53,653 bases of DNA. Origin: Oscillatoria sp. Lineage in GTDB: Bacteria > Cyanobacteriota > Cyanobacteriia > Cyanobacteriales > Laspinemataceae. The position numbers and the translations under genes are program-made. Under the pieces are notes generated by a model. That model saw nothing but the letters and a program-made list of their open reading frames with translations, was not told where the DNA came from and did no database searches. Shown here piece after piece: positions 46,498 to 53,653 of this stretch; position 1 is the first letter of the stretch; each line of letters opens with the position of its first letter. The stretch covers positions 1 through 53,653 of the forward strand of contig JAABSJ010000011.1 of NCBI GenBank assembly GCA_011390515.1. Direction: 5' to 3'.

Positions 46498-47391
46498 ATG
46501 GATATCATCGGAACGGTCTCTCAGTCCGAGTTAGCGCGTCGCCGTCGTCAACTGAGGCGATCGCGGCGTCAGAAAGTTGGCATCGCCTGTTGGCAACTGT
46601 TAGCGGTCAGTTCCCTGGCCGGATTTTTATTATGGACGACCACCTCACCGGCTTTAGTGATTGACACCCCCGAACAAGTCGAAATCGACGGGAATGAATT
46701 TCTCTCTGATCGGGCGATTCGCTCCCTATTGCCGCTTTCGTATCCCCAATCCATGCTGCAAGTTCGACCGCAAGAACTCGCCCGAGAATTGGAATCTGCC
46801 GGGACGATCGCCAAAGCCACCGTTTCCCGGCAGTTGTTTCCCCCGGGACTCAAGGTGACGGTCCAGGAACGCTATCCCGTAGCAATTGCCAGTAGTATGA
46901 CGAGCGCCCCAGGGGTCCCCACCGATACTCCCCCCGGACTCAGCCCCAATCCGGCAGCAGAGTCCCCCGGGGTGCCATCAGTGGGGTTGCTTGATGAACG
47001 GGGAATGTGGATGCCCTTGGAAAGCTACACCGCCCTAGACCCCACCGCTCAACTGCCCCAACTCCGGGTAATCGGCCCCCTGGAGCAATACCGTTCCGCT
47101 TGGGAGTCTGTCTATCAATCCATTCGTCGCAGTCCCATCAAAATTTATGAAATCAATTGGCAGGACCCGGCGAATTTGATTTTAAAAACCGAACTGGGAC
47201 TGGTTCATTGTGGCCCTTACAGCCCTCGGTTTGGGGAACAAGTCACCCGGTTGGGACAGATGGGGGATTTACCCAACCAGATTGATTTAGCCCAAATTGC
47301 TTATATTGACCTAACCAATCCCGATCGCCCCTCCCTTCAACGCCTAGGTGTAACTCCCCCTCAAACCGTCCCCACCCCTGAAAATCCTTGA
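46498..47391 (+). CDS. ftsQ: Cell-division protein FtsQ/DivIB
   Basis: The 297-residue protein has an Arg-rich cytoplasmic start (SELARRRRQLRRSRRQK), one transmembrane helix (about 29-50, ACWQLLAVSSLAGFLLW) and a POTRA domain (about 60-125: VEIDGNEFLSDRAIRSLLPL, LARELESAGTIAKATVSRQLFPPGLKVTVQERYPVA). The beta domain follows, interrupted by a Pro/Gly-rich insertion typical of cyanobacteria. FtsQ bridges early and late divisome proteins. ATG 46498 is used; a GTG at 46492 is in frame. ftsZ follows after 189 bp with its own candidate promoter. Confidence 0.92.
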   Translation: MDIIGTVSQSELARRRRQLRRSRRQKVGIACWQLLAVSSLAGFLLWTTTSPALVIDTPEQVEIDGNEFLSDRAIRSLLPLSYPQSMLQVRPQELARELESAGTIAKATVSRQLFPPGLKVTVQERYPVAIASSMTSAPGVPTDTPPGLSPNPAAESPGVPSVGLLDERGMWMPLESYTALDPTAQLPQLRVIGPLEQYRSAWESVYQSIRRSPIKIYEINWQDPANLILKTELGLVHCGPYSPRFGEQVTRLGQMGDLPNQIDLAQIAYIDLTNPDRPSLQRLGVTPPQTVPTPENP

Positions 47392-47496
47392 AAAAAACCT
47401 AACTCAAAACCATGACAAGTCGGCTTCAAGTTTGGGTTCATGAGGGGGTCAGTATGATTACCCTTGACAGATTGGCAAAACTAATCAGTGTTAAAG

Positions 47497-47526
47497 TTGG
47501 TAATCTTGGGCAACATAGCCTATAGT
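47497..47526 (+). promoter_or_regulatory. Candidate ftsZ promoter
   Basis: TTGGTA (47497-47502), 18-bp spacer and TATAGT (47521-47526), 55 bp before the ftsZ ATG. A nearby TTGACA at 47464 lacks a matching -10. Confidence 0.4.
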
Positions 47527-47580
47527 TGACTTTGATCTGCCCTTATTTCAGAAGTTGTATCTCTACCGTTCCCAATACTA

Positions 47581-48864
47581 ATGACACTTAATAGTAAACT
47601 AGGGGTTGGAAATGAAAGCCCTCATTCTGAAGAACCGACAGGTTTTCCCGTGGCAGTGGACAACTCCAATCCTTTTAACAACACAGGGTTAATATTGGGT
47701 CAAAATCGCGATAACCGGCTCCCCGGGGAAGAAACCAGGAGTAACGATATTGTGCCGAGTAGCATAGCCAAAATTAAAGTCATTGGCGTAGGCGGCGGTG
47801 GATGCAATGCTGTCAACCGCATGATTGCAAGTGAAGTGTCGGGAGTAGAATTTTGGGCGGTCAATACCGATGCCCAAGCTCTAGTCCAATCCACTGCAAC
47901 CAAACGCCTACAAGTCGGACAAAAACTGACCAGAGGTCTCGGTGCAGGTGGCAATCCCGCCATCGGTCAAAAAGCAGCAGAAGAGTCTCGCGATGAGATT
48001 GCTCATGCCTTAGAACATTCTGACCTCGTTTTCATTACCGCAGGCATGGGGGGTGGGACCGGCACCGGGGCCGCCCCCATCGTCGCCGAAGCCGCCAAGG
48101 AAGTTGGGGCCCTGACTGTAGGGGTTGTCACCCGTCCGTTTATGTTCGAGGGCCGTCGGCGCACGAACCAAGCGGAAGAAGGGATCGCCGCCCTCCAAAG
48201 TCGGGTGGATACTCTAATTGTCATCCCGAACGATAAATTGCTCTCGGTGATTTCCGAACAAACCCCAGTCCAAGAAGCCTTTCGAGTCGCTGATGATATC
48301 CTCCGCCAAGGGGTTCAGGGGATTTCAGATATTATTACGATTCCCGGTCTGGTGAATGTGGACTTTGCCGACGTGCGCGCGGTGATGGCTGATGCGGGGT
48401 CTGCGTTAATGGGTATTGGTGTCGGTTCGGGCAAATCCCGGGCCCGAGAAGCGGCCCTCAGTGCCATTTCTTCTCCTTTACTCGAATCCTCGATTGAAGG
48501 GGCCAAGGGCGTCGTCTTGAATATTACCGGCGGCACTGATTTGACCTTGCATGAGGTGAATGCAGCAGCAGAAACGGTGTACGAAGTGGTTGATCCCAAT
48601 GCCAATATTATTTTTGGTGCCGTGATTGACGAACGCCTCCAAGGGGAAATTCGCATCACCGTGATTGCCACTGGCTTTTCCTCTGACCCCCCCCAACCGG
48701 GAACTCAGGTTGCCAGGGTCGCACCGCAACCGCAACCGCAACGGTTCATTCCGAAACCTCCTGCCGCATCCCCCCCACCGCCTCCGACTCCCGATCCTTC
48801 CCGAGGTAAACCCCCAGGATTGGATATTCCTGATTTCCTGCAAAAGCGTCGCCCTCCGCGATAA
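47581..48864 (+). CDS. ftsZ: Cell-division protein FtsZ
   Basis: The 427-residue tubulin homologue has GTP-binding GGGTGTG (157-163), [17 protein letters not shown] at about 65-81 and the T7 synergy loop [11 protein letters not shown]. The Pro-rich linker ends in the conserved C-terminal peptide [11 protein letters not shown] that binds membrane anchors. The N-terminus carries the roughly 60-residue extension usual in cyanobacteria. It forms the Z-ring for cytokinesis. It follows ftsQ in the standard order. Confidence 0.98.
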   Translation: MTLNSKLGVGNESPHSEEPTGFPVAVDNSNPFNNTGLILGQNRDNRLPGEETRSNDIVPSSIAKIKVIGVGGGGCNAVNRMIASEVSGVEFWAVNTDAQALVQSTATKRLQVGQKLTRGLGAGGNPAIGQKAAEESRDEIAHALEHSDLVFITAGMGGGTGTGAAPIVAEAAKEVGALTVGVVTRPFMFEGRRRTNQAEEGIAALQSRVDTLIVIPNDKLLSVISEQTPVQEAFRVADDILRQGVQGISDIITIPGLVNVDFADVRAVMADAGSALMGIGVGSGKSRAREAALSAISSPLLESSIEGAKGVVLNITGGTDLTLHEVNAAAETVYEVVDPNANIIFGAVIDERLQGEIRITVIATGFSSDPPQPGTQVARVAPQPQPQRFIPKPPAASPPPPPTPDPSRGKPPGLDIPDFLQKRRPPR

Positions 48865-48959
48865 CGATTCAGGAATGATGAGTTGGAATGAATCGCTGCT
48901 GACCCTCCGACGGGGTGAGCAGTTGATTTTTTTGAGCAATATTAAGGGTCAAGGGTTGA

Positions 48960-49820
48960 ATGATGTCTGATATGTCAGCAATTTCACAGTCGCCAATTTC
49001 ACAGTCGCCAATAGTCCCAGTCGCCTTGACGATCGCCGGTTCTGATAGTGGTGGAGGGGCCGGGATTCAAGCGGATTTGAAAACCTTTGCCTTTCATGGG
49101 GTTCACGGCACCAGCGCCCTCACCTGCGTCACGGCTCAAAGTACGATGGGGGTAACCCGGGTGGATGGGTTGCCGGTGGAGGCGATCGCCGCTCAAATTG
49201 AGGCGGTGGTTCAGGATATGAGGGTCCAGGCGGTCAAAACTGGAATGCTGCTGAATCGGGAGATTATTGCAGCAGTAGTGGAACGAGTTGAATCCCTGGA
49301 TCTGAAGAATTTAGTCGTGGATCCGGTGATGGTCTCTCGGACAGGCGCACAACTGATTGATGATGAAGCGGTGACATTATTGCGGGATGTATTGGTGCCT
49401 TTGGGGGCGATCGTCACCCCCAATCGCTACGAGGCCCAAATTCTCAGCGGGTTACAAATTAATACTTTAGATGATATGCGCGCTGCTGCTCAGAGAATCC
49501 ATAAATGTGGAGTTTCTGGCGTCCTCGTCAAAGGAGGCGGCATGGCGGGAGAATTGCGCGGGGTAGATGTCTGGTTTGATGGGGACTGCCTAGAAACCTT
49601 GAGAACGGTAACGGTAGAAACGCGCAATACTCATGGCACTGGATGCACCTTGTCAGCGGCGATCGCCGCCAATTTAGCATTAGGTCAAGATGCTCTGACA
49701 GCGGTCAAAAATGCTAAGAACTATGTCACGGAAGCTCTACAATTTGCCTTAGAGATTGGCCAAGGTCCCGGTCCCGTCGGTCACTTTTTCCCCTTATTTA
49801 AAGCAGGGGGATTAAGTTAG
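48960..49820 (+). CDS. thiD: Hydroxymethylpyrimidine/phosphomethylpyrimidine kinase
   Basis: The 286-residue ribokinase-fold enzyme phosphorylates HMP and then HMP-P in thiamine biosynthesis. Motifs are ALTIAGSDSGGGAGIQADLKTF, VVDPVMVSRTGAQL, TPNRYEAQIL and the anion-hole NTHGTGCTLSAAIAANLA. The N-terminus carries a duplicated SQSPI, from a 15-bp tandem repeat, before the conserved start of the fold, so the true start may be one of several nearby ATGs. It lies 95 bp after ftsZ in the same direction. No other thi gene or TPP riboswitch is in the window. Confidence 0.95.
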   Translation: MMSDMSAISQSPISQSPIVPVALTIAGSDSGGGAGIQADLKTFAFHGVHGTSALTCVTAQSTMGVTRVDGLPVEAIAAQIEAVVQDMRVQAVKTGMLLNREIIAAVVERVESLDLKNLVVDPVMVSRTGAQLIDDEAVTLLRDVLVPLGAIVTPNRYEAQILSGLQINTLDDMRAAAQRIHKCGVSGVLVKGGGMAGELRGVDVWFDGDCLETLRTVTVETRNTHGTGCTLSAAIAANLALGQDALTAVKNAKNYVTEALQFALEIGQGPGPVGHFFPLFKAGGLS

Positions 49821-49922
49821 GGGGAGATAAGTTAGGCGGGGACAAAGATAGATTCAGATTAGGCAAAATCCGCACGCCACACCTGAACCGCCAGACGCCC
49901 TAGAACCTGCTGGTGGTTTTTA

Positions 49923-50418
49923 TCAAATATCCATTTCCTCTGCAGCTTTTAAAATCGCCTTGCGAGTCACAATACTAGCCCGAAATCCTAATTCATCTAG
50001 GCGATCGAGAATAGGTTTTACCTCTTTCACATATCCCAACTTTTTGGCTTTCAGAATAACTCCTAATGTTCCGGTCAAATGAATCCCCAGTTGTTTGGCC
50101 CTCACTCTCGCCAGTCCATCATCTAGCAACACAAGCGCATCTGTTTGAGATTGTGCCAAAGCAATCACCTCTTTTTCACCGGGGCCCAATTTTTCATCAT
50201 CAGGTATTGCGGTTCTAGACTCTACTGTTACAATATCAATCCAAGACAGAGATGTTAATACCGGCAGAAAAACCCCCAAACAAAATTCGTCCCTGTTCTA
50301 ACTCCCTGTTTACAGATTGAGTTACAACAATAGAGTGATATATCTGAGGCAGCAAATCTAGTAAATTGGCTTGATAAAGATATTGAAGAGGAGAGGTATT
50401 TGAAATGACATTAGGCAC
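49923..50418 (-). pseudogene. DUF3368 PIN-like toxin, frameshifted
   Basis: Two overlapping frames (50418-50236 and 50279-49923) together spell one DUF3368 PIN-domain protein. The first gives VISNTSPLQYLYQANLLDLL and SVNRELEQGR; the second gives LGPGEKEVIALAQ, ALVLLDDGLARVRAKQLGI, HLTGTLGVILKAKKLG and LDRLDELGFRAS. The break falls in a T/G homopolymer-rich stretch (TTTTGTTTGGGGG on the minus strand), where one extra base would explain the shift. Active-site acidic residues of the PIN fold survive in the second half. The gene starts with GTG 50418, overlapping the antitoxin by 8 bp. It could be a true inactivation, programmed slippage or a sequencing error. Confidence 0.8.
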
Positions 50419-50662
50419 GCTCTAGGTCCTCTAAAACTTCAGATTCTGTCAGATTAAAGGTATCAATTCCATACTCCGATAACTTTTGTAAAAATACCGG
50501 CTTCGGCAAACCGGCTAACTGTGATGCTGCGCCGGATGATAATCGCCCCAATTCATAAAACTTAATTGCGGCAGCTAAACGTAATTCATTCCCCATTTCT
50601 TCTTGGGTTAAATTTAGCGCCATCAAACTTTCTTCTGGTAAATTAATCGTAAATTCTGACAT
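50411..50662 (-). CDS. UPF0175 family antitoxin
   Basis: The 83-residue protein has the UPF0175 pattern: INLPEESL, EMGNELRLAAAIKFYELGRLSSGAASQLAGLPKPVFLQKLSEYGID. It contains a short helix-turn-helix-like segment and a C-terminal acidic tail. UPF0175 genes typically precede DUF3368 toxins; here the toxin gene begins inside its last codons. It should bind both toxin and promoter DNA. It is intact although the toxin frame is broken, consistent with a decaying or silenced toxin-antitoxin locus. Confidence 0.85.
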   Translation of the reverse strand: MSEFTINLPEESLMALNLTQEEMGNELRLAAAIKFYELGRLSSGAASQLAGLPKPVFLQKLSEYGIDTFNLTESEVLEDLERA

Positions 50663-50782
50663 TCTTTAAATGGATAATGACTAATATTAAATCGACAAGG
50701 GACAATCGATAACGGCCCTCTAAATTATCTTAATGTGAGGTTCCCAGCTAACTTGTTTGTTATGATATCATACACAAAGTCA

Positions 50783-50938
50783 AGAAACCGGGTTTCTGGC
50801 TAAATCTTGGGTGAGTCGCCTAAATCTCGATAGAAACCCGTTTTCTCAGTCACTTATAGCGGTTCCGGGGCTAATGGAGTACAGAGATTTAAAGGAGTGG
50901 GAGCATCTTGCTCCCTATTGACACGAATAGCAAGATGC
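50783..50938. repeat. Short palindromic repeats upstream of the toxin-antitoxin locus
   Basis: AGAAACCGGGTTTCT (50783-50797) and AGAAACCCGTTTTCT (50832-50846) belong to a dispersed near-palindrome family. The perfect 10-bp inverted repeat GCATCTTGCT/AGCAAGATGC follows (50903-50912, 50929-50938), inside a segment that opens with TATAGCGGTTCCGG. The whole gap 50663-51031 has no gene. Confidence 0.65.
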
Positions 50939-51031
50939 TTCCACAGATAAAAATGTACGCGAATAACCGTGGGAACCTCTACAACATAGATTTTTTTTGC
51001 AAGAGGTCTATTAACCAATCCTCAGCCAAAA

Positions 51032-53461
51032 TTAGGGTTGAACTTGCAATTTAATCCGGAGGGTTCCGGAGAGAGATTGGGGGGGTTGCCAACGTTGTAA
51101 GGTTTGACGAATCAGATTGATCGCCCCTTGATCCGTTAACGTAGAAGCGCGATCGTCTAACATCACGCGCACGACTTGACCCTGACGAACTACAATTTCC
51201 CACACCACTTCCCCGGTGACTCCTGGGGAGAGGGACACAAATTGGAGTAAGTTTTCTAACTCTGTAGTCGCCTCCGCATCTAAATCCTCCGCATCCATCA
51301 CTTGAATGCGATCGCTCCCTTGGGGGGATGGATTGATTTCGTCCATTGTTGAAGATTCATACAGGGGTTGGGGACTACCGGGACCGGGACGAGCACCCCC
51401 AGACAACCGAACCGGTGCCGCAGAGGGTGGTGGTGGTGGATATGCGCCGCTAGTGCGACCCCCACGCATCAATAGCTCCTCTTGGGGTTCAACAGTTCCT
51501 TCATAGCTAACCCCCTGGGGTAATTCGACGGGCACTTGCACTCGGCGAGTGGTGCCATCGGGATCGACTCGGACTTCTTCGCTGACGGCGACAAAGGCAG
51601 TGTAGGCAGATAGCAATCGATAGGCGATCGCGGTATTGGTTACTGCCGTTACCCCGGATGTGGTTTCTCCGCCATACATTTGACTCATTAAATCTTTAAT
51701 CCGATGGCGACCCCACAGTTGCGCGATCGCCGGGTTGCCTTCTTCCTCAAATGCCATGCGAAAGAGTTCTTCATAGCGATCGCCATTGGCAGTCATTCCC
51801 TTCACTCGTAACTGTCCCCGGGCGCGATCGCCTTTTCGTCCAAACAACACTAACGGTTGTTCCGCAAACAAATCTGGCGGTAACCCAGGATAAACTTCTG
51901 CCGGTTCCCCTCCCCCTTCCCAAGTCACCTCAATATTCGTTAACACTGGATTATTAATCTGGCGAAAAAATCGTTCCGCCACCTCTTCTGTGGGTTCATC
52001 CTGACGAATTACTTGGGAGGTTCCGCGTCCCACTTCTGCAAGGCGATCGAGGACAAATCGATTCACCGAACTCCCCACTCCAAAACTATATAAACGGTTG
52101 CCCGGTTGTAACTTTTGTTGGACCTCGGCAATGATTTCCATATCATTGCCAATATAGCCATCGGTTAATAAGACAATACTTCGCAATCGCCCATTTTCTG
52201 ACGGGGGATAATTTAAGACAGTTTGAATCCCATTTAAGAGTTCTGTTCCTCCATTGGCCTGCAATTGATTAATATAATTGATGGCCATGTTGCGATTAGC
52301 AGGAGTATTGGCTAATGGGCGAGGAGAGAGTGCCGTTGCGGTATTGGCAAAGTCAATAATGGTAAAGGTATCATTGGGATTTAGGCCATTGATAAAGCGG
52401 CGCATCAATTCCTGGGATTTCACGATGGGGTCACCGGATTGAGACCCGCTGGTATCCATTAAAAAGATGACATCTTTGGGGACGATTTCATTGCGGTTGT
52501 AATCTAAGGCGGGAATGAGGTAAATGGCAAAATGTCCTCCGCGATCGTCGGATTGGGTGAGGACTGTTGCTTTGGTGCGATCGCCTGAAACTCGATAGCG
52601 CAAAATTAAATCTTTGTTGGGGATAGAATCGGCCTTTGCTAAGTCAATCCGAACCATTTCTCCCGCTTGAGAAGTGCCAATTTGATGGGACGGGGATTGG
52701 ATATTAGAAATCGGAACTCCGGCATTAATCTCCACCGCCACACTAATATCATGACCGGACCGCGTGCCAGGAGGAAGGACCGGAGGCGTAATCCGTGAGG
52801 CATCTGGAACTTGGTTGGTATTCGGGGTTTCTGGGGTAGTTGGAGTCCCGGGAATATAGCGCGGACCGACTACCATTGGGAAGACAAACTCATAGTTTCC
52901 CCCTTCAAAGGGGAGACTGTCACTGTAGCGAATGGTGACTTCAATTTGTTCACCGGGTTTGATATTGGCGAGGGATTGAGTGAAGATATTAGGACGTTCT
53001 TGTTCTAATAATGCTGCGGTGCGTCCTTGTTGCCTTGCTTCGTCATAAATGCGTTGGGCTTCTTCCCGTTGTTTGATATCGCCTTTAATGATGCGATCGC
53101 CAATTTTAATTTCCATATCATAAACCGCCGCCTCATCGGGAAGCGGGAAGACATAAATGGCTTCTAATGGTTCATTAAATGGGTTTTGAAACTGTTGGGT
53201 TACGGCAACTTGGGACACATTGCCATCAATCCGGGCTTTGACATCGGTATGGGTGAGGGTAAAGGCTTGTTTTTCTCCATCCGGGGATAAAACATACAAG
53301 CCCCCCACATCTTGGGAGTCCGAGGGAGTCTGGGTATTATTGCCCTGAGAGAGGATGGGATGGACTGGCGATCGCGAATGTTGGGCTAGGGTTAAATTGG
53401 CGACTGTTCCCACTGCTGTAACCAGGACTAAACAGGCTGGAACAATATAGAGTAATTTCAT
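51032..53461 (-). CDS. VIT and von Willebrand factor A domain surface protein
   Basis: The 809-residue protein has an N-terminal signal peptide (about 1-26) and a VIT domain (about 60-180: AVTQQFQNPFNEPLEAIYVFPLPDEAAVYDMEI, EAQRIYDEARQQGRTAALLEQERPNIFTQSLANIKPGE). A vWA domain (about 330-500) has an intact MIDAS DTSGSQS (Asp336). A Pro-rich linker (about 690-720) and a C-terminal domain (about 730-809, TGEVVWEIVVRQGQVVRVML, LIRQTLQRWQPP) resembling the TonB/AgmX C-terminal fold complete it. VIT-vWA proteins are exported metal-dependent adhesion or scaffolding factors. The ribosome binding site is GAGG shortly before the ATG. No sortase or marker of type IV export is nearby. Confidence 0.9.
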   Translation of the reverse strand: MKLLYIVPACLVLVTAVGTVANLTLAQHSRSPVHPILSQGNNTQTPSDSQDVGGLYVLSPDGEKQAFTLTHTDVKARIDGNVSQVAVTQQFQNPFNEPLEAIYVFPLPDEAAVYDMEIKIGDRIIKGDIKQREEAQRIYDEARQQGRTAALLEQERPNIFTQSLANIKPGEQIEVTIRYSDSLPFEGGNYEFVFPMVVGPRYIPGTPTTPETPNTNQVPDASRITPPVLPPGTRSGHDISVAVEINAGVPISNIQSPSHQIGTSQAGEMVRIDLAKADSIPNKDLILRYRVSGDRTKATVLTQSDDRGGHFAIYLIPALDYNRNEIVPKDVIFLMDTSGSQSGDPIVKSQELMRRFINGLNPNDTFTIIDFANTATALSPRPLANTPANRNMAINYINQLQANGGTELLNGIQTVLNYPPSENGRLRSIVLLTDGYIGNDMEIIAEVQQKLQPGNRLYSFGVGSSVNRFVLDRLAEVGRGTSQVIRQDEPTEEVAERFFRQINNPVLTNIEVTWEGGGEPAEVYPGLPPDLFAEQPLVLFGRKGDRARGQLRVKGMTANGDRYEELFRMAFEEEGNPAIAQLWGRHRIKDLMSQMYGGETTSGVTAVTNTAIAYRLLSAYTAFVAVSEEVRVDPDGTTRRVQVPVELPQGVSYEGTVEPQEELLMRGGRTSGAYPPPPPSAAPVRLSGGARPGPGSPQPLYESSTMDEINPSPQGSDRIQVMDAEDLDAEATTELENLLQFVSLSPGVTGEVVWEIVVRQGQVVRVMLDDRASTLTDQGAINLIRQTLQRWQPPQSLSGTLRIKLQVQP

Positions 53462-53576
53462 AGGAACCTCATTTTGAGGAGAGTTGAAAAATGTAATGGA
53501 TTCTAGGATGGCACAGACTTGGGGAAATGAGCAGGGGGTTACACTTTTTGTAACAAATCTCGTGGGTGTGGGGGAT

Positions 53577-53652
53577 AACGACTGAAGTCGTTACTACAAA
53601 CGGGGAAAATTTAGTCAGTTCTTCTTAGTTTGTAGTAACGACTTCAGTCGTT
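53577..53652. repeat. 25-bp perfect inverted repeat
   Basis: Bases 53577-53601 and 53628-53652 are exact reverse complements with a 26-bp loop. Each arm contains the nested palindrome ACGACTTCAGTCGT. Related copies are at 3985-4005 and 15484-15545. The window ends one base further on, so a longer element may continue. Confidence 0.8.
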
Positions 53653-53653
53653 T

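Overview
The window reads as a chromosomal segment of a filamentous, non-heterocystous cyanobacterium (Oscillatoriales; Laspinema/Oscillatoria-like is my best guess, made from gene style and not from a database). Supporting signs are very frequent HIP1 palindromes (GCGATCGC), heptameric short tandem repeats, and cyanobacterial genes: ndhB, psb32, a high-light-inducible protein, DUF1823, FtsZ with a long N-terminal extension, several Uma2-type nucleases, and large kinase/GAF/histidine-kinase and WD40 proteins. No tRNA, rRNA, CRISPR array or complete insertion sequence was recognised.

Layout. 1-8.4 kb: a heptamer repeat block; a BOF (bacterial OB-fold) protein fused to RTX calcium-binding repeats; an OmpR-type response regulator and CHASE3 histidine kinase; a nucleotidyltransferase and a JmjC oxygenase meeting tail to tail; then a divergent pair, a small Asp-rich secreted protein and a second BOF protein; and a YggT protein. 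8.4-13.9 kb: ndhB and topA, divergent across 1.2 kb of non-coding DNA. 14-23.4 kb: four Uma2 genes (two a recent tandem duplicate) around a 1808-residue Ser/Thr kinase-ATPase-GAF-histidine kinase. 23.5-33 kb: MASE1 histidine kinase, GNAT, alanine dehydrogenase, Hlip, a MerR regulator, a WD40 protein, a DHH phosphoesterase and an SDR. 33-37.8 kb: a non-coding stretch with a MITE-like element and a perfect CRP-type palindrome, a truncated symporter small subunit, a WD40 protein, psb32 and DUF1823. 37.9-45.6 kb: a 1726-residue STAND ATPase with 14 WD40 repeats and a separate 460-residue P-loop ATPase. 46.5-49.8 kb: ftsQ, ftsZ, thiD. 49.9-53.5 kb: a UPF0175/DUF3368 toxin-antitoxin locus whose toxin gene is frameshifted, and a VIT-vWA surface protein.

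How the parts may work together. The strongest new signal is a shared promoter architecture, GGTCAT-N5-GGTCAT-N10-TAnnnT, at exactly the three genes for predicted exported BOF or Asp-rich proteins (starts 372, 6613 minus, 6790). Direct repeats with an 11-bp period are the usual target layout of OmpR/PhoB-type regulators, and such a regulator with its kinase lies immediately downstream of the first target. I infer a small envelope-stress or cation-response regulon, comparable to the enterobacterial ygiW-qseBC arrangement. The second candidate system is the STAND-WD40 protein with its P-loop ATPase neighbour, which looks like a signalling or conflict module. Non-coding DNA is rich in dispersed short repeats, some with terminal inverted repeats.
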